Shown here piece by piece: positions 1-6,982 of a DNA stretch of 40,875 bases. Origin of the DNA: an uncultured Clostridia bacterium (GTDB lineage: Bacteria; Bacillota; Clostridia; Oscillospirales; JAAYOS01). The position numbers and the translations under genes are program-made. The stretch covers positions 1-40,875 of the forward strand of contig CANRIN010000012.1 in NCBI GenBank assembly GCA_947630675.1, written 5' to 3'. A model generated the notes under the pieces. The model made no database searches and was not told where the DNA came from. It saw only the letters and a list, made by a program, of their open reading frames with translations. Positions within the stretch are counted from its first letter, which is position 1. Every line of letters starts with the position of its first letter.

Positions 1-77
1 GCCGCGAAAGCCACAGTCGGGAGCATTGCGACGACCATGACAAGCGCCAGCACAAGTGCTAAAACTTTCTTTCGCAT
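1..77 (-). CDS. Secreted protein, N-terminal signal peptide only (cut by window edge)
   Basis: Reading the minus strand from an ATG at 77 gives a classic signal peptide: MRKK, a long Leu/Val/Ala core, then LPTVAFA and a further Ala, fitting a signal peptidase I A-x-A site. A GGAG-type ribosome binding site lies about 8 bases upstream. The reading frame is open to the window edge, so only about 25 codons are visible and the mature protein is unknown. The track misses it because it is cut. An exported or surface protein is a safe call; nothing more specific can be said. Its transcript would start near the -10 box at 361-366, giving an unusually long leader. Confidence 0.75.
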   Translation of the reverse strand, partial: MRKKVLALVLALVMVVAMLPTVAFA

Positions 78-360
78 CGTTTTGTTTTCTCCTTTCGAAT
101 TTTTACAAAAATGTGGGAAGCCTTTTCGCGGTCGTCCGCACCCTTCTGTCCTCCGCCCGGACAACGGTGAGCGGCCGCGGCAAGCCGTATCGCCGTTGTC
201 CAAGCAGACTCTGAAAGGAGACGGAGTTGCGTAAGAAAGCTCCTCCTCCCGACGCTTCCCGTTTCCGCGAAGCGCCGGGAACAGACGCTCTCCGCCGACG
301 CGCGCCGGTTTGCGGAAAATCCTACTTTTTAGCAAATCGGTGTTCACGTCGTTTTGACTA

Positions 361-366
361 ATTATA
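361..366 (-). promoter_or_regulatory. Candidate -10 box (TATAAT) for the left-edge secreted gene
   Basis: The minus strand reads TATAAT, a perfect -10 match, but no good -35 hexamer lies 16-18 bases upstream. If used, the leader to the ATG at 77 is about 275 nt. It contains a 9-bp perfect inverted repeat (GGACAACGG at 159-167 against CCGTTGTCC at 193-201). Confidence 0.45.
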
Positions 367-496
367 GCACTGTTAAATTGAAAATGCTAGTCCTTTTCAA
401 TAAAAATTTTCGGGGATTTTCAAGTCTCAACTGCCGTCCCGGAGTTTGCGAAAAGGTAGAGGTTTTCGCAAATTATTACAGCCGAAAAATTACCAA

Positions 497-526
497 CCCC
501 GCCCGTCGCATGACGGGCGGGGTTTT
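497..526 (+). terminator. Strong terminator-like hairpin in a divergent region
   Basis: An 11-bp perfect stem (CCCCGCCCGTC / GACGGGCGGGG) with loop GCAT is followed by TTTT on the plus strand. Both neighbouring genes are transcribed away from it, so a standard terminator has no obvious gene to serve. See findings. Confidence 0.65.
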
Positions 527-774
527 GCGTCCGCGGCAGCTCCGGCAGGCGGCGGACTATGACGCGCTCTTCCGCCGCGCATTATAGTATATAATGTATA
601 CCTCGGCCCCGGCGAAATCTCCGCCGGGACTTTTGCATCGGCGCGGACTCCTTGCCGGAAACGCGGCGGAGGCCGAAAACCGCTGTTACAGGGGCGTTGT
701 AGACTTTAGACAAATATTGCGGAAGTTTTTGGACAGCTGTACCAATATTCAACCAAAAATTTTTCTTCAAACTG

Positions 775-803
775 TTGAACATTTGAAAACTCTGTTATAT
801 AAT
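775..803 (+). promoter_or_regulatory. Sigma-A type promoter for the SLH hydrolase gene
   Basis: TTGAAC (775-780), a 17-bp spacer and TATAAT (798-803). The start codon is at 932, giving a leader of roughly 120 nt. Confidence 0.8.
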
Positions 804-931
804 GGACACGTGCAAGTTTCTGCTCCGGGTGACCGAACTGCCCGGGCGACCGCCGCGAGGCGGGCTTCGGTTCTACGGGGAGAACCGAAAATGTCGGAAA
901 GTTTGCAAAATATAGGAAGGGAGTATATCAG

Positions 932-3900
932 ATGAAGCACACACTCAAAAAGGTGCTGGCGCTCACCCTCTGCGCAGCTCTCGGTCTGAGCCTTGTCGGC
1001 GGCGCGTTCGCCGCGGACGCTCCGACGACCACGGCGGCAGAGGCACCGAAGCCCGGGACGTTCGATCTCGGCGCTGTCTGCACCGATGACGGACAGTATG
1101 TCAACTCCGTCATCATTCATCTTGAGAAGCCGGTGGACGCCACCGCCGAGGAGCTGAAGGATGCCCTCACCGTAACGGTCAAGGGCTTTACCATCAACTT
1201 CTACGGCTTTATCGTCAAGGATAACGCGGACATGCCCCGTATCATTGACGACGTCACCGTCTCCGAGGACGGTCTGACCGTCACCCTCACGCTCAGGTAT
1301 GCGGGCGAAGGCATCAACTTCTTCAACGGCGACACCCTCGCCGCGAAGACCGACTTCGAGCTCCACAACGGCACCTACGCCGTCGAGGTCGCGGAGAACG
1401 TCGGAACGCTCACGACCGAGAGCACGTTCACCTACTCCGGCAAGATGACCGACCCGGAGGAGAGCAAGTGGGGCGCTGTCGACAAGACCGACACCGAGTA
1501 CAACTACCGCTATTTCGACCCGGCGCAGGACGGCTATAAGATGCCCGAGAACGGCTATGCGCTTATAGTCTGGCTGCACGGCGCCGGCGAGTCTGTCCAG
1601 ACCGTCGACGGCGAGCCCGTCTACGACAACATGCTCCAGATAACCGCCAACCGCGTCACCGCGTGGGGCCAGAAGGAGACTCAGGACATGTTCGGCGGCG
1701 CGTATGTTCTCGCCCCGCAGATGGACGGCCTGAAGAACCCGAACGGCTGGGGCTGGAACCCTGAAGTCGTCATGGCGACCATCGAGGCCTTCATCGACAA
1801 GGTCGGCGAGGAGACCGTTGACCGCAACCACATCGTTATAGGCGGCTGCTCGATGGGCGGCATGGGCACCTGGGAGACCATCAAGAAATACCCCGATTAC
1901 TTCTCCGCGGCGTTCCCGACCTGCGGCAGCACCACCTTCAAGGGCCAGGACATCAAGAACCTGATGCACCTGCCGATCTACTGCATCCACACCGTTGAGG
2001 ACGGCACCGTCAACATCACCGGCACTCTGAACGCGTATGACACGCTCAAGAACGCCGGCAAGGAGAACATCTACCTCGCTCTCTACGAGCACACCTGGAC
2101 CGTCGGCACTCCCGACACCACCGCGGATGATCTCGCCGGACTTGCCGCCAACGGCCACTCCAGCTGGATCTACACCCACAACGACATAGACGGCGAGAAG
2201 GAAGCCGACAAGTACTTCCTCGACACCTATACCTATGAGCCGACCGGCAAGACCTACACCAACACCAAGCCGTCCGAGCTCGGATACAAGAGCTTCCACG
2301 ACTGGCTCGCGGGTCAGGTCAAGCCCGAGGTCTGCTACACCACCGAGCGCGAAGTCGTCGCCTTCGGCGAGATAGTCCGCTCCGTCACCGTCCACGGCCT
2401 CGGCCTCAAGGCGACCGACAAGATACCCGAGATAGTCGTCACCGTTAAGGACTTCACCAATATCGCCACCGGCGAGACCTCGGATGTTGTCCGCACCGGC
2501 GGCACCTCCAAGATAAATGCCGACGGCTCGGTCACTATCACCTATCCGACCGGCATGGCCTTTACCGAGAACGCCGCTTCCTATAAGTACGTTGTTACCG
2601 TCGACGGCAAGGAGATCCCGTTCAACGGCAGCATCTCCGAGGTCGATGACTTCGAGGCCGTCACCTACACCACCCCGGCATACACCTGGAGCGGCAAGAC
2701 GATGACCACCATGAGCAGCCGTTACTTTGCTCCGGACAAGACCGCTTATCCGAAGCCCGCTGACGGTTATCCGCTCGTTGTCTGGCTCCATGGCGGCGGA
2801 GAGATCGGCACCGACAACCGTCTGCCCGTCTCCGCAAACGACGTCCACGCCTGGATCGAGGAGCCTTCGCAGAAGGTCTTCGGCGGCGCTTACGTTCTTG
2901 CCCCGCAGAACCATGCTGCTGCCGGTGAGGGCGCTCCTGCTGCTACCATGAGCGTCATTCTCCAGTTCATTGAGCAGATGGGCGATATAGACATCGGCAA
3001 GGTCTACGTCGGCGGATGCTCCTACGGCGGCATCGGCACTTGGCAGATGCTCCGCAACTATCCGAACTTCTTCGCTGCGGGCTTCCCGATCTGCTGCGGC
3101 CCGTCCGGCGGTCTGACCGATGAAGAGGCCAAGTCGCTTGTCAACACCCCGATATACATGACCGTCTCCTCCGGCGACGACTCCGGCATAGTCTCCGGCA
3201 TGATCGACGCATACAACGACATCACCGCCGCCGGCGGCAAGGACGTCCACATTGCCATCTTCGAGCACAGCGCATACGAGGGCTATGAGGACATGGCGGC
3301 CGCTGGCGTCTACATCGACCACTTCAGCTGGACCTATGTCCACGTCGACTATGATGCCAAGGGCGAAGATTACGACGGCCAGATGTTCATCGACTGCTCC
3401 AAGGACGCCACCTACAACAACGGCGCTGTTGTAGTCAAGGACGGCAAGCTGACCTACACCTTCAACATGACCGACGCCACTGGCGAGGTCATCGGCACCC
3501 AGAGCATCACCCTTAACGGCAAGACCGAGCGCCCGGAGGATACCGGCTACGCCACCTTCAAGACCTACCTTGCCAATAAGAAGAACGCTCATCCGTCCGT
3601 CTTCAAGGACGTCACCGCCGAGACCGAGGGCTACGACGCCATCCTTGCGCTCGCGCTCAAGGAGATAGCCAAGGGCGTTACCCCGACCACCTACGCTCCC
3701 GCGTCTACCCTCACCCGTGCCGAGTTCGTCACCTTCCTCAGCCGCATCGCCGGCGCGAATGTCGACAACACCAAGGACACCGGCTTCACCGATGTCGCTG
3801 TCGGCAGCTGGGAGACCGGCGCTATCGCGTGGGCCGTCGAGAACAAGCTCGTTGAGGGCTATGGCAACGGCAAGTTCGGCCCGAAGGACACCCTGACCGC

Positions 3901-4069
3901 CGAGCAGGTCAACCTCATCGTTGACCGCCTTATCGCGAACGTTGACGGCTTCAAGGCCGCTGACGGCGAGAAGCTCACCGTCACCGGACCTGTCACCCGT
4001 GCTCAGGTCGCGGGTGCTCTCAAGGCTCTTGACGACAACTTCACCCCGACCGTAACGGCTTGGTGGTAA
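932..4069 (+). CDS. Secreted SLH-anchored protein with two tandem Ig-like + alpha/beta-hydrolase modules
   Basis: The 1045-residue protein starts with a signal peptide ending GGAFA near residue 28. It then shows an Ig-like region (about 35-170), an alpha/beta-hydrolase (about 185-440), a second Ig-like region (about 470-590), a second hydrolase (about 595-830) and C-terminal SLH repeats (about 888-1040). Each hydrolase has an oxyanion-type VWLHG motif and a nucleophile elbow GGCSxGG (Ser307 and Ser697). Plausible acids are Asp357 and Asp749/750, and plausible histidines His409 (GHSSW) and His797 (DHFSW). The two halves are clearly paralogous, and both triads look intact. The Ig-plus-hydrolase arrangement resembles EstA-like esterases. 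The SLH repeats imply binding to secondary cell-wall polymer at the surface. The start is supported by a purine-rich GGAAGGG site. The substrate is unknown; a carbohydrate or phenolic ester is a guess. Confidence 0.88.
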   Translation: MKHTLKKVLALTLCAALGLSLVGGAFAADAPTTTAAEAPKPGTFDLGAVCTDDGQYVNSVIIHLEKPVDATAEELKDALTVTVKGFTINFYGFIVKDNADMPRIIDDVTVSEDGLTVTLTLRYAGEGINFFNGDTLAAKTDFELHNGTYAVEVAENVGTLTTESTFTYSGKMTDPEESKWGAVDKTDTEYNYRYFDPAQDGYKMPENGYALIVWLHGAGESVQTVDGEPVYDNMLQITANRVTAWGQKETQDMFGGAYVLAPQMDGLKNPNGWGWNPEVVMATIEAFIDKVGEETVDRNHIVIGGCSMGGMGTWETIKKYPDYFSAAFPTCGSTTFKGQDIKNLMHLPIYCIHTVEDGTVNITGTLNAYDTLKNAGKENIYLALYEHTWTVGTPDTTADDLAGLAANGHSSWIYTHNDIDGEKEADKYFLDTYTYEPTGKTYTNTKPSELGYKSFHDWLAGQVKPEVCYTTEREVVAFGEIVRSVTVHGLGLKATDKIPEIVVTVKDFTNIATGETSDVVRTGGTSKINADGSVTITYPTGMAFTENAASYKYVVTVDGKEIPFNGSISEVDDFEAVTYTTPAYTWSGKTMTTMSSRYFAPDKTAYPKPADGYPLVVWLHGGGEIGTDNRLPVSANDVHAWIEEPSQKVFGGAYVLAPQNHAAAGEGAPAATMSVILQFIEQMGDIDIGKVYVGGCSYGGIGTWQMLRNYPNFFAAGFPICCGPSGGLTDEEAKSLVNTPIYMTVSSGDDSGIVSGMIDAYNDITAAGGKDVHIAIFEHSAYEGYEDMAAAGVYIDHFSWTYVHVDYDAKGEDYDGQMFIDCSKDATYNNGAVVVKDGKLTYTFNMTDATGEVIGTQSITLNGKTERPEDTGYATFKTYLANKKNAHPSVFKDVTAETEGYDAILALALKEIAKGVTPTTYAPASTLTRAEFVTFLSRIAGANVDNTKDTGFTDVAVGSWETGAIAWAVENKLVEGYGNGKFGPKDTLTAEQVNLIVDRLIANVDGFKAADGEKLTVTGPVTRAQVAGALKALDDNFTPTVTAWW

Positions 4070-4097
4070 GTCGAAAGTCCTGTTGATTTTCCGAAGC

Positions 4098-4130
4098 ATC
4101 TGCCGAAAGACCTTCGGCCTTTCGGCAGAT
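4098..4130 (+). other. Inverted repeat downstream of the SLH hydrolase gene
   Basis: A 12-bp perfect stem (ATCTGCCGAAAG / CTTTCGGCAGAT) lies 28 bases after the stop. No T run follows, so it may stabilise the 3' end rather than terminate transcription. Confidence 0.55.
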
Positions 4131-4317
4131 ATAAGAACTCCGATGCGTGACTGCGTGCGGACCCCGGCAATTACTTTTGCATGGCGCGGCCGGCAGCGAA
4201 CGGCTCCGCTCTTGTCGAAAAATTGACGCACGACGCGCGGGAGATCTCCCGCCGCATACGTCGGAGGAAACAGACGCTCTGTTTCGCGTCCGAGGACGCA
4301 AAACTCAATAAAGCGTT

Positions 4318-4351
4318 AAAAGGAGGAGACGGTTTCCGTCTCCTCCTTTTT
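4318..4351 (+). terminator. Intrinsic terminator
   Basis: A 15-bp stem (AAAAGGAGGAGACGG / CCGTCTCCTCCTTTT) with a three-base loop and trailing T residues. It probably ends the SLH hydrolase transcript. Confidence 0.8.
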
Positions 4352-4806
4352 GCTTGTACGGTCAGGGCCTCCGGCTTTACGGAGGGCAACGAAAGCTCCG
4401 GCCAAAGTGCCGGGTGAAGCGATGCGCTGAAATGCCGAGCGGAATATACCGACGCGCTGCGGGCAGGGGGATAAACCCGTTTCTGGCCGCAGGGCAGGTG
4501 GCGCAGACGCCGAGAAGTCGGCGCCTCCCCGAGACTCTTTGTCGGGAGCAGGCTCTTTCGGGGCTTATTCGGGCCTTCCGACTCGGCGGAGGGCCCGGCG
4601 CGTCACAAAACATTTAAATTGCGTTCATCGAACCGTGCTTTTTTCGGCGAGGGAGCAAATGTACAATGCTCATATCCCAAATGAAAGGAACCTCTCCCCA
4701 TGAGAAGAACGCTGTCACTTATACTGTCCGCCGCGCTGCTGCCTGCGGGGCTTCCCCGCTGGATGGTTGTGGCCCCCGCCCCGATACTGTGATCTCCCGT
4801 AAAAAA
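4352..4806. other. Intergenic stretch without a firm gene
   Basis: GC-rich sequence with short imperfect palindromes, for example around 4497-4525 and GCGGGG-CTT-CCCCGC at 4745-4759. ORFs here lack ribosome binding sites or run through the terminator at 4318. The only candidate gene is the 30-codon ORF at 4700. Confidence 0.5.
4700..4792 (+). pseudogene. 30-codon signal-peptide-like ORF, possible gene remnant
   Basis: The ORF begins MRRTLSLILSAALLPAG, which resembles the start of a lipoprotein or secreted protein, and stops after 30 codons. It has an AAAGGAA sequence about 12 bases upstream and a weak TACAAT box at 4662-4667. It could be the 5' stump of a decayed exported-protein gene, a short hydrophobic peptide gene, or chance. 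Confidence 0.3.
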
Positions 4807-6165
4807 CTATATCACTTTGAAGTTCTTCCACTTCCCGGAGCGCTGACGGTGTATGAACAGCACCGCGCGTATCACCCAGTCGCAGCACATCGCGAGCGCT
4901 ACGCCGATGACCTGCCAGTCAAAGACTATGCAGAAGAGATAGGAGAGCGCGAGCCGCCCCGCTATCGTCGAGAACATAGTGACGTACATCGTGTACCTCA
5001 CGTCGCCCGCGGCGCGCAGTCCGTTGCTGAAGCCGCCGGAGAACGGGAACACGAACGCGTTGAACACGTTGTGTATCAGCACTAGGATAAGCACGAGGCG
5101 CTGCGTCTCCGGTTCGAGCGCCGAGAGTGCACACACTATCGGCGTTATGGCAAAGGAGACGGCGTTCCACGCGGTGGATATGAGTATCGTCCACTTGGTG
5201 AGCTTCTTGAAGTAGAAGTCGGCGGCGTCGGTATCTCCCGCGCCCATGCAGCGGCCGATGACGGTTATGTACGCCGTGCCCATCGAGTTCGAGGCGGAGG
5301 CGGAGAGAGACCAGAGCGTCTGCGCGACGCCGTTCGCAGCTATCTGGCTCGTACCGAAAAGCGCGACGATGCTCGTGAGCGCGACCTTGACGAGTTGGAA
5401 AACGCCGTTCTCGGCGCTGTTGGGTATGGCGATACGAAGTATGTTTTTCAGCATATTCGCGTCCCAAGTGAATATCGAGCGGATGCGGTAATGCACCGCC
5501 CGCTTGCCGCGGAAGCAGAGCACGGTGACCGTGACAGCGGAGAAGCAGTGCGCTATGAGCGACGGATACGCCACTCCCGCGACGCCCGCATGCAGCAGGA
5601 ACACCCCGATGAGGTTTCCGGAGACGTTTATCACGTTTGCAGCAAAGGAGATGTACATCGTCACGTTCGTGCGCCCCATGCTGCGGTAGACCGCCGCGCC
5701 CGCGTTGTATATCGCGATCGCCGGGTAGGAGAAGGCGAGGATGCGGCTGTAGGTCATGCAGGCGTCCATGACATCCGGCTCGACCTGTCCGAACAGAAGC
5801 CCGAATATCGCGCGGCGCCCGAGCAGCACGGCCGCTCCCACCGCCGCCGAGAAGAGCGCGGAGAACATCAGGAGCTGGCTTGCCGAGACGCAGGCGAGGT
5901 CGTTCTCTCCCCTGCCGATGTACTGGCTTATCACGACCGCCCCGCCGCCCGCAAGCGCGGTGAATATGTATATGAATATCGTGTTGAACTGGTTGACGAG
6001 CGCGACGCCGGACACCGCCGCCTCCCCGGCGTAGCTTATTATCAGCGTGTCCGCTATGCCGACGAGCATGACAAGCAGCTGCTCGAGGAGCAGCGGGATT
6101 ATCATATTGCGCAGGTCGCGGTTCGTGAACAGCTCGCCCGTGTTCGCGGCGGTACGGGTACCCAT
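4807..6165 (-). CDS. MATE family multidrug/metabolite efflux transporter
   Basis: A 452-residue integral membrane protein, the usual length for MATE exporters, which use a Na+ or H+ gradient to expel organic cations or metabolites. The N-terminus (RNMIIPLLLEQLLVMLVG) followed by GIADTLIIS is characteristic, and the chain contains about twelve hydrophobic helices in two similar halves. I chose the ATG at 6165 because GGAGG sits 8 bases upstream; the longer ORF start at 6267 adds an Arg/Pro-rich stretch with no homologous look. It lies downstream of bioY on the same strand with a possible own -10 box (6220-6225). The substrate is unknown. Confidence 0.9.
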   Translation of the reverse strand: MGTRTAANTGELFTNRDLRNMIIPLLLEQLLVMLVGIADTLIISYAGEAAVSGVALVNQFNTIFIYIFTALAGGGAVVISQYIGRGENDLACVSASQLLMFSALFSAAVGAAVLLGRRAIFGLLFGQVEPDVMDACMTYSRILAFSYPAIAIYNAGAAVYRSMGRTNVTMYISFAANVINVSGNLIGVFLLHAGVAGVAYPSLIAHCFSAVTVTVLCFRGKRAVHYRIRSIFTWDANMLKNILRIAIPNSAENGVFQLVKVALTSIVALFGTSQIAANGVAQTLWSLSASASNSMGTAYITVIGRCMGAGDTDAADFYFKKLTKWTILISTAWNAVSFAITPIVCALSALEPETQRLVLILVLIHNVFNAFVFPFSGGFSNGLRAAGDVRYTMYVTMFSTIAGRLALSYLFCIVFDWQVIGVALAMCCDWVIRAVLFIHRQRSGKWKNFKVI

Positions 6166-6219
6166 GACTTCAGCCTCCGTCGGAGAGCGCGGTGCGGAGT
6201 CTGTCCGCGCCGCGCGTAC

Positions 6220-6225
6220 ATTATA
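6220..6225 (-). promoter_or_regulatory. Candidate -10 box for the MATE gene
   Basis: TATAAT on the minus strand, 55 bases upstream of the ATG. No convincing -35 is present, so it is weak evidence for a separate promoter between bioY and the MATE gene. Confidence 0.35.
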
Positions 6226-6306
6226 AAAGTGTTTTTTCGGCGGCTCGCCGCAAAATCTCGGCGGCAAACGGAAGCGCCGTAAACGCTGTGGATTTGCTCC
6301 TATCGG

Positions 6307-6897
6307 TTATAACAGCTCCGCCTGTTCGAGGCGGCGGCGGATCGTCCCGCAGACAGTCGCGGCGACCGCGATTTTTGCTATGTCGAACGGTATGAACGGC
6401 GTGACGCAGACGGCTATCGCGTGACTCAGCGCCGAGCCGCTCTGCACGCAGAACCACGCCGTCCCGAAGACGTAGAGCACGGCGGTTCCGAGCACCATCC
6501 CGAGGATCTGCACCGCCGCCGAGAGGACGGCGAGCTTCCCTCCCCTGCCCGCGAAACGGCGCGCCGCCGCGTCTATGACGGCTCCGCTCACGAGCGCCAT
6601 CGGCAGGTAGCCCATGAGGTAGCCGCCGGTCGGGCCGAAGAGCCGTCCCGCGCCGCCCATGAAGCCGGTGAAGACCGGCAGTCCCACAAGTCCGAGGAGC
6701 AGGTACACGAGCGTCGCAAGCGAGCCGAGCCGCCATCCGAGCAGCGTCACCGAGAGATATATCCCGAGCGTGCCGAGCGAGATCGGGACCGGACCTATCG
6801 GAACGGATACCGGCCCGAGCAGGCAGCAGACAGCGGCCATGACGGCGCAGGCGGTGAGCCGCCGCGTGCGGGATGCGTTTTTTGTAAGAGCAGACAT
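6307..6897 (-). CDS. bioY: Biotin ECF transporter substrate-binding component BioY
   Basis: The 196-residue membrane protein is the normal size for BioY, the membrane S component that binds biotin and associates with an energising ECF module (EcfA/A'/T). Typical segments are visible: VPIGPVPISLGTLG, then the PTGGYLMGY motif near residues 89-97, and a C-terminal FIPFDIAKI segment. GGAGG lies 8 bases upstream of the ATG at 6897. No biotin synthesis or ECF genes are adjacent, so it probably shares a module encoded elsewhere. A strong promoter and a large inverted repeat sit directly upstream. Confidence 0.93.
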   Translation of the reverse strand: MSALTKNASRTRRLTACAVMAAVCCLLGPVSVPIGPVPISLGTLGIYLSVTLLGWRLGSLATLVYLLLGLVGLPVFTGFMGGAGRLFGPTGGYLMGYLPMALVSGAVIDAAARRFAGRGGKLAVLSAAVQILGMVLGTAVLYVFGTAWFCVQSGSALSHAIAVCVTPFIPFDIAKIAVAATVCGTIRRRLEQAELL

Positions 6898-6919
6898 ACG
6901 AATATCCTCCGTTCACTGA

Positions 6920-6949
6920 ATACGGCGGGGCGAAAACGCCCCGCCGTAT
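6920..6949. promoter_or_regulatory. 13-bp perfect inverted repeat at the bioY transcription start
   Basis: ATACGGCGGGGCG and CGCCCCGCCGTAT flank AAAA, immediately downstream of the bioY -10 box. The repeat would span the start site. It lacks a T run in the minus direction, so it is either an operator, a 5'-end hairpin, or a terminator for the calcium ATPase upstream. It does not match the GTTAACAA-type BirA sites known from Firmicutes. Confidence 0.6.
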
Positions 6950-6950
6950 C

Positions 6951-6979
6951 ATTATATCTTATCCGGAAACGGCTGTCAA
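6951..6979 (-). promoter_or_regulatory. Near-consensus promoter for bioY
   Basis: The minus strand reads TTGACA (6974-6979), a 17-bp spacer and TATAAT (6951-6956), a perfect sigma-A promoter. Its -35 lies just past the stop codon of the upstream ATPase gene. Confidence 0.85.
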
Positions 6980-6982
6980 ATC

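Larger units (their letters stand above)
78..931. other. Long divergent intergenic region with hairpins
   Basis: About 850 bases separate two divergent secreted-protein genes, and no convincing coding sequence was found. Contents: the leader of the leftward gene with an inverted repeat (159-201); an AT-rich stretch (340-480); a terminator-like hairpin (497-526); a TATAAT at 590-595 followed at once by a hairpin (608-628) and a short T run; and the promoter of the rightward gene (775-803) with a roughly 120-nt leader containing a small hairpin (CGGTTCT/AGAACCG near 870-889). I recognise no known riboswitch. Confidence 0.6.

Noticed and set aside
767-4231. 1154-residue ORF antisense to the SLH hydrolase gene
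   Set aside because: It mirrors a gene with strong GC third-position bias, reads as Val/Gly/Asp-rich low-complexity sequence, has no ribosome binding site and no recognisable domain.
4181-4417. 78-residue ORF after the SLH gene
   Set aside because: No ribosome binding site, and it reads through a strong terminator at 4318-4351.
4352-4620. Possible structured housekeeping RNA (RNase P, SRP, tmRNA)
   Set aside because: I looked for the conserved cores of these RNAs and found none; only weak palindromes are present.
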